Below, one piece after another: positions 54,919 to 63,178 of a stretch of DNA of 64,000 nt. The translations under genes and the position numbers were made by a program. Under the pieces are notes generated by a model. That model searched no databases and was not told where the DNA came from. It saw only the letters and a program-made list of their open reading frames with translations. Numbering within the stretch: position 1 is the first letter of the stretch; every line of letters starts with the position of its first letter. Source of the DNA: Spirosoma oryzicola (lineage in GTDB: Bacteria > Bacteroidota > Bacteroidia > Cytophagales > Spirosomataceae); NCBI RefSeq assembly GCF_021233055.1, contig NZ_CP089538.1, positions 5,410,501-5,474,500 of the forward strand, written 5' to 3'.

Positions 54919-55448
54919 TCGTTGGCTTTAACTTTGAGTAAAAATACAGTTATATCACTAAGTAGTTTTCGAATTTACGGATAAATAAATTACTGATTAC
55001 AACTTTTTGCAATTTAAGCGTATTTTAATCTTTAAGTCTCCGTTGGGAAATAAACCAGATACGAAGGATATTTTCTTTACCTGAGTGTGCTCTTGGCTGC
55101 GATAAAGCCTTTTTGAATAGCGCTTCCGCGAAGAAAATTACAGACTACAGTTAAGCTTTTATCTGAACTTATACGCGTATACGTTGCTTACTAACCCCTA
55201 GCAACTACCTATAAACTAAGTAATTAGATTGCTTACCAGCGCTAAGATAAATTAAGTAACTAGCTACAACAGACACCTTACTGCTAGGGCGTGGTGTTTA
55301 TTATCCGATTGCGAGCTGTCTTATTGACTAGACACAGAAAATCCAGGTAGAAAATCTGTCTGGATTTTACAATTAATTTAACTGTCGCTTAATCAGCCAC
55401 TATATGGTTATCAGCGTGACAAAGATCAAATGGCTTATCCCCATTTTT
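54919..55448. other. AT-rich intergenic, no gene seen
   Basis: 530 bases. One hairpin is visible (AAAATCCAG at 55339 pairing with CTGGATTTT at 55361, 13-base loop), which may be the 3' end of the convergent-side gene at 55449. No ORF of note on either strand. Confidence 0.45.
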
Positions 55449-55964
55449 TTACTGGCTAACAACTTTATCTGATTTGACTTCAATTAGATCGGCCCCGATA
55501 ACGCAGTTGAGAATATCCTGAGCCCGAATTGACTGATGCTGATTCAAGGCACGATCATGAACATACAGCTTGATGCTGGCAATTTGTTTTTCCTGTAGTA
55601 ATTCAATAGCCTCTTCGGTCAATCTGATTGTCGATTGACTGGTATGGATATTTCCATCAAAGGTAGATTCAACGGATGCGGTCGGCCAGTCGAGCGAGGT
55701 ACCATCCTTAAAAAAGACTGATGCGCCTTTTTGAGGCAGAAATGAGCCGCTCTCCACGTAAAGCTGGACAAAGTAATAGACCTGCCCCTGTTCGTAGACT
55801 CGCTTGTAATGAATAGCGTCCGCAGAACGCTTACCCCGGCAAGTAGTCATCACAACGGTCTTATCACTAAACTTATGTGCTTTCCTAACCAGCTCGCTAC
55901 ATTGAGCAAAGCCAGAGCTAGAAAGAAGAAGAATAACTAAGAGCGAGTAAAGAATATGTTTCAT
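55449..55964 (-). CDS. Secreted protein of unknown function
   Basis: I start at ATG 55964 (171 residues, MKHILYSLLVILLLSSSGFAQ), which gives a perfect signal peptide; the longer frame to 55994 would add ten residues before it. The mature part is beta-rich (VYYFVQLYVESGSFLPQKGA; SVFFKDGTSLDWP; IASIKLYVHDRAL), with three cysteines. I recognise no family. A TAGCTTTG -7-like box lies about 28 bases upstream (55992-55999). Confidence 0.65.
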   Translation of the reverse strand: MKHILYSLLVILLLSSSGFAQCSELVRKAHKFSDKTVVMTTCRGKRSADAIHYKRVYEQGQVYYFVQLYVESGSFLPQKGASVFFKDGTSLDWPTASVESTFDGNIHTSQSTIRLTEEAIELLQEKQIASIKLYVHDRALNQHQSIRAQDILNCVIGADLIEVKSDKVVSQ

Positions 55965-55991
55965 TGTTTGATTGACTGTTTTTGGATGGTG

Positions 55992-55999
55992 CAAAGCTA
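55992..55999 (-). promoter_or_regulatory. Possible -7 box, secreted 171-residue protein
   Basis: TAGCTTTG on the minus strand matches TAnnTTTG. The 337-base divergent space to the next gene (55965-56301) is AT-rich and otherwise shows nothing. Confidence 0.4.
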
Positions 56000-56301
56000 T
56001 GCGTTGTTTCTGGCTGCACTAATTATATTTACTAAAGTGCATTTTTTTAAATAATAAAGAACCCACTAAGCTTTTATATACATGTTTTATGACCATATAT
56101 ATCTATATAAGTCACTCGATGAGATCATTTTTATTTTACAAAAAATAAATAGCTGATTTCAATGAGCACTAGGTGGTCTTCAGGACGAGAGAATGGAAGC
56201 TGTTGAGGGCTCAAATTCGAATTAAAAGTTAACAGTATCCTAATAGAGAATTAGCCGTTTTATGCTTTCCTAACAAGGACACTTAAAAGCCGTCGTCGAC
56301 T

Positions 56302-56580
56302 ATGAAAACGATTCACTTTTCAATCAACTTACCCTCCTTTTTTCTGGGTTCGCTTACAGTAATTGGCATCCTACTGCTGACTAATTTCACCTCCGACCCA
56401 AACAAACAACCCGATCCGAACGGTACAGACAATCGTCGGTTTCAAGCAGTTTCGAGTGAACGGGAATCGATAATTCTCGACACGAAGACAGGACGGTTCG
56501 TAGTGATGCCTAGTTATCTGGGCAAACCGCGCTGGATTAACGCGGATTTTGAGGAGATTCGGGCTAATGGTAAAAAATAG
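56302..56580 (+). CDS. Small single-pass membrane protein
   Basis: 92 residues. One N-terminal membrane helix (FFLGSLTVIGILLLTNF) is followed by a charged external or periplasmic part, SIILDTKTGRFVVMPSYLGK and PRWINADFEEI. The helix may also be an uncleaved signal anchor. I recognise no family. It starts at ATG 56302 and is followed by a hairpin 26 bases past the stop. Confidence 0.6.
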   Translation: MKTIHFSINLPSFFLGSLTVIGILLLTNFTSDPNKQPDPNGTDNRRFQAVSSERESIILDTKTGRFVVMPSYLGKPRWINADFEEIRANGKK

Positions 56581-56605
56581 TTCAGAGCCGGGTAGAACCA
56601 ATAAC

Positions 56606-56644
56606 AGCAATCTACACAGACGTATCTTATCCGTGTAGATTGCT
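56606..56644 (+). terminator. Hairpin after the 92-residue gene
   Basis: AGCAATCTACAC (56606-56617) and GTGTAGATTGCT (56633-56644) are perfect complements around a 15-base loop. No U-run. The rest of the 349-base gap to the next gene (to 56929) shows nothing clear. Confidence 0.55.
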
Positions 56645-56929
56645 ATTAACCTACTTACCAAATACCCAGCTATTTCTGACTCCAAAGCCCAGGGGTGAAC
56701 TTCTTACAATAGCCTGTATGTCAAGACGGCCTTTCACAGCCAGGACACAGGCATCTGCTCATACGTTTATCCGATTGTGCCTAGCTAACGAGTGAAATAA
56801 TTTTGCTACACAAATAGCTCGTGGGAGACGGCTTTTGTTTGTGGCATTTCAATGCGCTATGGCCTGCATCAATTCCGATAAACCTCTCCGGCGTTTGTAA
56901 CCCGTTCATCTTTATAAGGCTATGCAGTC

Positions 56930-58168
56930 ATGAAACAACAAACAACCCTCTTACTAGCCATCCTGGCAATCTTCGTTTTTGCACTAATCTCCTGCGACAA
57001 AACAGTTGAGGTTGGCCCGAGTGGATCGACACTGAATACCGACGATCTGGTCAAGGCCATTTCAAAACGGCTAGACGGCAATTGTGTAGGCTATCAACTT
57101 GTCGTCTCGGTCAACGGTTCTCAAAAAAGCATCTATGCCTATGGAGATGCCCGTCTGTCCCAGGATGGAAATCCCCGCGCCATGTTTGTCAACGATAAGT
57201 ACAACATTGCCAGTTGCAGTAAAACAATTACGGCTGCGGCCCTGCTACGAACGCTGAACGCCAAACAGAAAACAGTTGACGATCTAATTCATTCCTATCT
57301 ACCCGCCCACTGGACATTGGGAACCGGCATAAAAACGATAACCTTCAAACAACTGCTCACTCACCAGTCGGGCTTCGTAGACAAATCATACGGATCAGAT
57401 TACGGTAGTCTGAAAAAATTAGTGAGCGAGGGATTAGTTGACTCCTCAAAACCCGAGACGTACAACAATGCCAACTACGCACTGATGCGCTTCCTGATTG
57501 CTACATTGGCCGATTATTCCGTTACCAAACTACCAGCCAACGCCAATAGTACTACATTGGCGACTGTCGAAAACAAACAGGCCCAGGAGTATGCTGATGC
57601 CTACATCGACTACTGTCAAAAGAACGTTTTGGGCGTGTCAGGTAGTGGCATGAGCACTATTGTTTGCAAACCTACCGATCCTAATCCGGCACTTTGCTAC
57701 CAGTTTCCCAAGGACAATGGTAAAGGGGACAGCTTTGGGGATATGACGCTAACTAATGCCGAGCGTGGCTGGAACATGACTAGTGTACAGATGGCAGCCT
57801 TTATGAGTACGCTACATTATACCGAAAAGATTATTCCTAAGAGCCTATCGGATATGATGAAGAATGAGCGGGCAGGTTACGACTTTCGGAACAAGACCGC
57901 TGGGGGTATAGCTTATTACGCCAAGAACGGGGGCTATCCGGGTAAGTTTGCGGATAAAGCGAAAGATGGTGCCAACTTCGGGAAAAACTACAATGCAGGG
58001 CAGCTCGAATCATGGTTGATTGGTTTTGACAACAACGTTCAGATCGCTTTTATCGCTAATTCCCAAGTTTTTATCACGGCCAACAAAAACGATTCCCCCA
58101 ACGGCGAATTGGCCTTTAACTCAATTCTTGCGGGTTTTGACGAATGGTATAAATCAGCAAAAAAGTGA
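56930..58168 (+). CDS. Serine hydrolase / beta-lactamase-fold lipoprotein
   Basis: 412 residues with lipobox LISC (Cys22). Class C-like active site: SxxK as S95-C-S-K98 (NIASCSKTITAA), YxN as Y178-N-N180 (TYNNANYALMRFL), and a third element KNGG (332-335) in place of KTG or HxG. TFKQLLTHQSGF is the usual loop. A region of ~75 residues between the second and third motifs (around 195-270) is unusually long and carries two cysteines. It could be a D-aminopeptidase, esterase or cell-wall carboxypeptidase; a true beta-lactamase is less likely. It is transcribed alone. Confidence 0.85.
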   Translation: MKQQTTLLLAILAIFVFALISCDKTVEVGPSGSTLNTDDLVKAISKRLDGNCVGYQLVVSVNGSQKSIYAYGDARLSQDGNPRAMFVNDKYNIASCSKTITAAALLRTLNAKQKTVDDLIHSYLPAHWTLGTGIKTITFKQLLTHQSGFVDKSYGSDYGSLKKLVSEGLVDSSKPETYNNANYALMRFLIATLADYSVTKLPANANSTTLATVENKQAQEYADAYIDYCQKNVLGVSGSGMSTIVCKPTDPNPALCYQFPKDNGKGDSFGDMTLTNAERGWNMTSVQMAAFMSTLHYTEKIIPKSLSDMMKNERAGYDFRNKTAGGIAYYAKNGGYPGKFADKAKDGANFGKNYNAGQLESWLIGFDNNVQIAFIANSQVFITANKNDSPNGELAFNSILAGFDEWYKSAKK

Positions 58169-58338
58169 TGCCCCTCTACCACAAACCAAGTTACTGACCA
58201 GACTTTTTGTATTGGTAACCAGCAGGCTCGCTACCATTTTGTAGAATAGTATAGGCTAGTTTGTTCACGAGATTTCAGGCACAGAGCCAACATATTGCTT
58301 CCGTATTGATTACATACATATCGTTGTTTCTTTTCCTA

Positions 58339-58389
58339 CGCAAAGGTGAGCTTATGTTGTACACGTGTATTGACCGGTTCACCTTTGCG
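58339..58389. repeat. Nested palindrome upstream of the 76-residue gene
   Basis: CGCAAAGGTGA (58339-58349) and TCACCTTTGCG (58379-58389) are perfect complements; between them sits the self-complementary TACACGTGTA (58360-58369). It could be an operator or a leader structure for the gene at 58453. Confidence 0.45.
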
Positions 58390-58452
58390 GTTGCAGGCTA
58401 CAGGGATAACCTATTAGCGAAGCCGGGAAAATCGAGTAAAACAAACTAGTAT

Positions 58453-58683
58453 ATGGAAGCACAAGAAGCACTACGGCAAGTGGCTGTGTATTGGGAAGAA
58501 GAGTACACGCGCATGAGCCAACAAGCAGAGACTTTCCCTAGAACGGGTATAACTGATCAGGACAATGAAACAGCGGCCTGGCTGGCAGACGTGAAAGAAA
58601 TGTATTATAAGAAGTACCAGCAGGCCAAGCAGGATTACATGGATGCCAGCTTTGGGGAAGCAGAGGAGTTGTTGGGCAAGTAG
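58453..58683 (+). CDS. Small acidic helical protein of unknown function
   Basis: 76 residues, almost entirely helical and acidic (WEEEYTRMSQQAETFPRTG; MYYKKYQQAKQDYMDASFGE). There is no signal or membrane helix. The start MEAQEALRQVAVYWEEEY is at ATG 58453, 284 bases after the serine hydrolase and beyond a nested palindrome. I recognise no family; it could be a small adaptor or antitoxin-like protein, but no partner gene is visible. Confidence 0.5.
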   Translation: MEAQEALRQVAVYWEEEYTRMSQQAETFPRTGITDQDNETAAWLADVKEMYYKKYQQAKQDYMDASFGEAEELLGK

Positions 58684-59190
58684 GATGCTTACGGTGCTTG
58701 TCCGACGCAACCACTGAAACAAAACAAACAAGTCCGTCGGCAAAATGCACAGGCTACTCTAGTTCCTCTGCATCTCACTTACCTTATCAGCTTCTTATAC
58801 TAGATTCGGCATAAATGAGCCATCTTCTGGTACAAGGTGGCTTATCAACATTTGGTTAAACACTTAGCCGAAGCGCAGACCTTTCATGCGTTGCTCAGGG
58901 TGTTACTACCTAATCAAAAAAATAGACTGGTTCTATGAGAGCCAGTCTATCGCAAAAGCCTTAAAATGACATAACTTACCTTCCTGTAACTGGAAACATA
59001 CTTATATGTTAGTTCTGTCAAGTAGATAGCTTGTAAAATAAGTCTACTTCGCTGTTCAGCAACGCTTAGAGGCATCAACCTACATCTCCCATCCACTGGC
59101 TTTGCTGGTCTGGTGCGGCCGCTCCTGAATCTTTTCAACCCTTTTTACTAACAAAATAGTTAGCACTATAACTAATGTGTCAGTTTTGCC
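58684..59190. other. Intergenic with a minus-strand terminator, no clear gene
   Basis: 507 bases. The one clear signal is the hairpin at 58915-58950. A minus-strand frame of 63 codons (58947-59138) starts with TTG and overlaps that hairpin; I do not accept it as a gene. Confidence 0.45.
58915..58950 (-). terminator. Minus-strand terminator with no gene
   Basis: ATAGACTGGTTCT and AGAGCCAGTCTAT (58922-58934, 58938-58950) pair with one mismatch around ATG. On the minus strand the stem is followed by TTTTTTTGATT, a classical U-run. Confidence 0.6.
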
Positions 59191-59673
59191 ATGAGGAATA
59201 GTGTGCCGCAGTCAGTCATAAAGACCAACTTTTTGAGAGCCAAGTTATTTGTCGTCGAAGATAACGACGATCAATGGATGCTTATCCAACAGGCCATGAA
59301 GCAAGCTCTAGCCGAAGTGGTTGTCGAGCGTGTCGCTACTTGTGAGCAAGCGTTGGAGAACATTAAAGACTGGCAGTATCAGGACTGGGACGCTCCTAAA
59401 CTTATTCTGCTGGATTTGTATTTACCCGCTAGTGAGCAGGGCTGGAAAGTTCTGCAAATGATTAAGCAATTGCCTAGTCCCTTGAGTCGTATTCCGGTAG
59501 TCATGTTTAGTTCATCGGTCGATAAGAATGATATCATCAAGGCCTATGAACTGGGAGTTGCCTCTTACCTAATTAAACCAACTACCCATGCCGAGTGGAC
59601 CGTTTACTTTAATCGATTACGTAGCTTCTGGTGGGAAACGGTCGCTTTGCCAGATATGCGCTTCACGCTTTAG
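59191..59673 (+). CDS. Single-domain response regulator (receiver only)
   Basis: 160 residues forming one receiver domain and nothing else. The acidic pair is Glu23-Asp24 in FVVEDNDDQW. The phosphorylation site is Asp75 in LILLDLYLP. The Thr/Ser switch is in MFSSSVD, and the lysine is Lys129 in SYLIKPTTHAEW. It belongs to the CheY-like group that uses an additional output partner, often a hybrid kinase, phosphotransfer protein or scaffold. No histidine kinase gene lies in the window. It is transcribed alone and ends at a perfect hairpin. Confidence 0.9.
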   Translation: MRNSVPQSVIKTNFLRAKLFVVEDNDDQWMLIQQAMKQALAEVVVERVATCEQALENIKDWQYQDWDAPKLILLDLYLPASEQGWKVLQMIKQLPSPLSRIPVVMFSSSVDKNDIIKAYELGVASYLIKPTTHAEWTVYFNRLRSFWWETVALPDMRFTL

Positions 59674-60267
59674 GGCAATTCTGCGTTATGCATTTTGCGA
59701 AATGTTACTGAGCTCTAGGTACCCCATTGTATAGTTGAATAGCGCAATAAGACGCCCCGCTTTAGGCAAAGCGGGGCGTCTTATTGCGTAATAGCTTTAT
59801 AAACTGTTGAGATCATGCACACTTGATCGGGTAAGGTTCAATAATTGTGTTCAGCCTTCATTGTACGTTAACGTTATACTACTCATTCACACACTCAACC
59901 GCCTTCCTAAACCTTACTTACCATCATTGCATTGATATTCTACTAGTCTCAAACCCAAGAATAAATACAACACTGGTAAGTTGGCTAATCAGCACAGGCT
60001 GAAAAGATCAAATCCTTGTCAGGAGAGTCTCCAGCAACCTCCGAATCATCAGTCCTTCTTATTTTTCTGGACGGATAGCTTCTATCATCGATCATCAAAA
60101 CAACTTATTTCGAGACTTCTTATACTGCTTTTGGCGCAGTTTGTGGAACCATCTATATACTTTTATTAACATTAATACCTATTAATATATAAGTAGTTAT
60201 CTTTTTATGAAAAAATATAACTACTCAAGATTTACATCTACCTTTATTCAAAAAAATAACAAAACGT
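59674..60267. other. Intergenic with one strong hairpin
   Basis: 594 AT-rich bases. Apart from the hairpin at 59743-59788, I see only a 62-codon plus frame starting with TTG (59981-60169), which I reject as chance. Confidence 0.45.
59743..59788. terminator. Perfect 21-bp inverted repeat after the receiver gene
   Basis: 59743-59763 and 59768-59788 are perfect complements around AGGC, including CGCCCCGC/GCGGGGCG. It lies 70 bases past the response regulator stop. There is no U-run. Confidence 0.7.
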
Positions 60268-60468
60268 ATGGATGCAATTTTACCGATCAGTATGCTAGCT
60301 GGCGCTTTGACGGCTAGCAGTGTTCTATACTTCAGACTTAATCACAAAGCTAAATGCCCTCGTTGTGATCAACCGTTACAGATTGAACCCAAACAAAAGA
60401 TGAGCGCGCGGATCATATATTACTGCCATTCATGCAATAAGCGGTTCACCAACGGCAACGACGAATAG
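60268..60468 (+). CDS. Small membrane-anchored zinc-ribbon protein
   Basis: 66 residues. An N-terminal membrane helix (PISMLAGALTASSVLYF) is followed by a treble-clef/zinc-ribbon-like domain with two Cys pairs, CPRC (Cys30, Cys33) and CHSC (Cys53, Cys56), separated by a basic segment. The four cysteines should bind one zinc ion on the cytoplasmic side. The function is unknown. It starts at ATG 60268 and is followed 136 bases later by another small membrane protein. Confidence 0.65.
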   Translation: MDAILPISMLAGALTASSVLYFRLNHKAKCPRCDQPLQIEPKQKMSARIIYYCHSCNKRFTNGNDE

Positions 60469-60604
60469 AAACAGCCTCCAATCTGGCGCTTAATACCTAA
60501 TCTAGGATTCAGATAGATATGTTCATAGGTGGTTATCATTGGGTTACACCTGCTAGTAAATAACAACAGCAGCCCAAGTTTTTTTGCGCATTTTTGCGCT
60601 CCCT

Positions 60605-60934
60605 ATGAGCGATCTTTCCGCCCAGTACCTTACTATCTGGTTGGTACTCAGTATAATTGTTGGAGTAATTGGCAGCACAAGAACCATTGGTTTAGCCAAA
60701 AGTTTCTTTTGGTCGCTGGTACTTAGCCCCATTGGCGGAATAATACTAGTATTAACATCAGAGCGTAAACTAGCCAGTGGCACTTCACAGGAAGCAGGCG
60801 TTGACGCTGCCGAGTCTATAAGCTTGAAAGACCAAATGCTTCAAGAATTGAAGACTGAGTATCAAGCGGGCAGACTTAGCAAGCAAGAGTACAAATTCGC
60901 CCAAAAGGAAGTTATCAGCCGTTATCCGAGTTAA
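60605..60934 (+). CDS. Small membrane protein with C-terminal SHOCT-like motif
   Basis: 109 residues from ATG 60605 (MSDLSAQYLTIWLVLS); a longer frame to 60584 starts with a non-ATG codon. Two membrane helices (LTIWLVLSIIVGVIGS; FFWSLVLSPIGGIILVL) are followed by a cytoplasmic tail whose end ELKTEYQAGRLSKQEYKFAQ is SHOCT-like. This resembles short SHOCT-tailed membrane proteins of unknown function. A similar motif ends the secreted protein at 51.0-51.7 kb. Confidence 0.65.
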   Translation: MSDLSAQYLTIWLVLSIIVGVIGSTRTIGLAKSFFWSLVLSPIGGIILVLTSERKLASGTSQEAGVDAAESISLKDQMLQELKTEYQAGRLSKQEYKFAQKEVISRYPS

Positions 60935-61325
60935 CCCACCGCCGGGTAATAGAATAGAGCTTTTAAAGCAGTTTTATTGACATTGTAAACTCACTTCCGC
61001 AGACCGTCATTACGAACTCGGTCTGGAATACACTAGCCTCTACATTTACCTACTGTATTTTTAGACATGCCTCCCCTTGGTGGGCTGTCCCTGCTTTGAG
61101 CATTTTCGATTTGATCGCAAGTAGCCGAACTAACTGCAACCGTATCATGCGGATTTGCGTAGTCAGTTTTTCAAATTTGAGCCTATTAATTTCTCAAAGC
61201 CGACCCTATATCATAAAATACGGATCATCGACGCTAATAAATTCAAGAGTGCCTTTACCTCACTATTTAGGATTGGAGGTATTATCCACTGTTATATGAG
61301 TTCAAGTTTACACGTAACGGATATT

Positions 61326-61364
61326 ATAAGCCAGGTTCATGTTGTGGCCTGGCTTATTTGTTTA
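61326..61364 (+). terminator. Intrinsic terminator, plus strand
   Basis: ATAAGCCAGG (61326-61335) and CCTGGCTTAT (61348-61357) are perfect complements, followed by TTGTTT. No clear gene ends here; the frame at 61096-61299 is the only candidate. Confidence 0.6.
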
Positions 61365-61597
61365 CAATGCTCAGTGGCTAAGTCGTTTTTCAATTGAGAA
61401 AACAGAATGATAACAGTTCTTCGCTACGGACCTAATTGGACAAAATCTGAAATTCAGCTACAGGCTCAGTAGCCATAAGCCTCTACACTGATTATAACTT
61501 CGCTAGTTATCTATCGCTACAAATTTTTTAAGCGGTATGCTAAAACAAAATGGTATTATTTTTCGTATTTATTGCATGCATCATAAAAACAAATTTT

Positions 61598-61630
61598 AAC
61601 ACCCGGCTCGGTTGAAGCCGGGTGTTTTTG
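61598..61630 (+). terminator. Intrinsic terminator, plus strand
   Basis: AACACCCGGCT (61598-61608) and AGCCGGGTGTT (61616-61626) are perfect complements around CGGTTGA, followed by TTTG. It is also 69 bases downstream of the small minus-strand ORF. Confidence 0.7.
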
Positions 61631-61694
61631 TATTCAATAAGTATACTAAGGATTGGAATTCCAGGTGTTTAAAGCGAATAACCGAAGAGAATAG

Positions 61695-61832
61695 CTACCA
61701 ATACTGACCAACAGGACCTAAGCATAGCATGGTAAGATAGACTGTATCAAACAGGTAAAGAGTCGCAATTAGTATCATCAACAGCCATGTAATAGCGTCT
61801 GTCAACTCAAATGGATTTCGTTCTGTGTTCAT
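61695..61832 (-). CDS. Possible 45-residue membrane peptide
   Basis: ATG 61832 to TAG 61697-61695 encodes a short peptide with one long hydrophobic stretch (AITWLLMILIATLYLFDTVY) after a polar N-terminus (MNTERNPFEL). It is too short to assign. The membrane span and the flanking hairpins make it look like a real gene, perhaps a small membrane regulator or a toxin-like peptide, but no conserved family is recognised. Confidence 0.4.
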   Translation of the reverse strand: MNTERNPFELTDAITWLLMILIATLYLFDTVYLTMLCLGPVGQYW

Positions 61833-62509
61833 AGTCGTTAGAAAACGTTGAATAATAAGCAGATTAGTTTAAGACCCAGATTTGTCTGTAGAATTCATTT
61901 TGTACGCTCTTCACAACAAGCATTTCCATTTTCAGACTCAAGCGCATCCACTTCATCTCACAAACCCAATTACAAAGCGTATAGTAAATCGATAAGGTAC
62001 TCAATTACTTTTTCAAATTCAGGCAACGATTTACCTGTGCTTAACTGCTGTTATAGACAAAGCTTGTGCCATAATTTTCTCAAAAATGCGAATCAACTGG
62101 TCATTAGATAAAAATCCCCGTCCGCAGAGCAGATGGGGATTGGGGCACTAATCCAACGTGACAATACTTGGGCTACCTTTTCATTGCCACTACCTGAAAA
62201 TAAAGAACAAAAAGGATCAACCGCAAGTGAGTAATAACTTATTAATTAACTGGTACGTATTTTTTTTTACAAGACGGTAGTCAAGTTACCCAACAGAAAC
62301 TTATAGTTGAGCGAAGGCTACTAATGACAGTATTAATTGTCTAGACCTGACGTGTGAGCAGAACAGAGCCGGAACACCATCCTTATAAATAGACTGCTAG
62401 TTATTAACAGATCGCCCCCACCACACGATCTTTGAAAAAGCAGCTTTGCTACACTCACTCATACACAATCAGTACATAGCCCGAAAGTACTTAAGCAAGC
62501 TAAACCGCA
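61833..62509. other. Intergenic, one terminator
   Basis: 677 AT-rich bases between the 45-residue ORF and the tetR-type gene. A plus frame of 87 codons (61848-62111) starts with TTG and has no recognisable content, so I reject it. The hairpin at 62107-62141 is the only clear signal. Confidence 0.4.
62107..62141 (-). terminator. Minus-strand terminator downstream of the TetR gene
   Basis: On the minus strand AATCCCC (complement of 62135-62141) pairs with GGGGATT (complement of 62113-62119), followed by TTTATC. It lies 369 bases beyond the TetR gene stop, so it may end a long 3' untranslated region or a separate RNA. Confidence 0.5.
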
Positions 62510-63178
62510 TCACCAAGCGCTGACCGACAAATTCACTAACTTGGTAGTAATGTTTGTATTGGAGGAGTCAATGGCTGACCGACCAACAGCTTTGTAGATA
62601 ATTGAGACTGCTTTCTCTATCCGCTGCCATCCCTCTTCACTACGCAGATCAATGCCGATAACAGTCCGGTCGTTTTGAGCCTGGATTGTTAAGTAAGAGA
62701 GCGCACCTAAGATTATAGCGGAAATAGCGTGGTAATCACAGCCTTTGATAAAAGCAAGTTGATCGACCAGGTGCGTAAGCTCGCCATCCTGCGCTTTGCT
62801 AATCACATCCGCGAGCGGGTCGTTGTCTTTTACGCCTGCTTTAAACAATTCGCGAGCTGAGCGCGAGACGCGGATGTGGCGAAAAAGTTGCAACGATTGA
62901 GACGACCATAAATTCGCTAAATCTCCGGGATGCGCTGGCTGTATTTGCTCCAACCATGCAGGTGTATAGTGCGGAAACATCCGGCCCATTCGTACAAAGT
63001 ATTCCAGCAAACCATCTACACCACCAAAATATCGGTATATCAACGCTTTGCTTACGCCTGCTCGTTCAGCAATAAGGTTGATACTAACGGCTTCGGTACC
63101 CCCTTCTGCCAAAATTTGCTCTAAAGTATCGATAATACGCTGGCTGGTCAAAACTCGATTTCGTACCATTTTTTTCAT
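62510..63178 (-). CDS. TetR/AcrR-family transcriptional repressor
   Basis: 222 residues. The N-terminal domain contains the helix-turn-helix AVSINLIAERAGVSKALIYR (about 34-53), preceded by RIIDTLEQILAEGG. The C-terminal ligand domain has FFHH-free hydrophobic helices (ISAIILGALSYLTI). The start is ATG 63178. Target genes are not evident: it stands alone, with no divergent transporter. The DHA2 exporter 9 kb away is a possible but unsupported target. TATCTTTG at 63249-63256 (minus) resembles a -7 box. Confidence 0.92.
   Translation of the reverse strand: MKKMVRNRVLTSQRIIDTLEQILAEGGTEAVSINLIAERAGVSKALIYRYFGGVDGLLEYFVRMGRMFPHYTPAWLEQIQPAHPGDLANLWSSQSLQLFRHIRVSRSARELFKAGVKDNDPLADVISKAQDGELTHLVDQLAFIKGCDYHAISAIILGALSYLTIQAQNDRTVIGIDLRSEEGWQRIEKAVSIIYKAVGRSAIDSSNTNITTKLVNLSVSAW

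Larger units (their letters stand above)
60935..61694. other. Intergenic with two terminator-like hairpins
   Basis: 760 bases. CAGACCG/CGGTCTG (61000-61025) is a weak hairpin, followed by stronger ones at 61326 and 61598. Overlapping frames of 67 and 80 codons (61096-61397) start without ATG, and one runs through a terminator, so I do not accept them. Confidence 0.45.

Noticed and set aside
59981..60169. 62-codon plus-strand frame
   Set aside because: Starts with TTG, has no hydrophobic or motif pattern and no promoter; looks like chance in AT-rich DNA.
61096..61397. Overlapping 67- and 80-codon frames
   Set aside because: Neither has a good ATG start, and the second runs through a strong terminator hairpin at 61326.
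61848..62111. 87-codon plus-strand frame
   Set aside because: TTG start, low-complexity Ser/Asn content, no recognisable family and no promoter.
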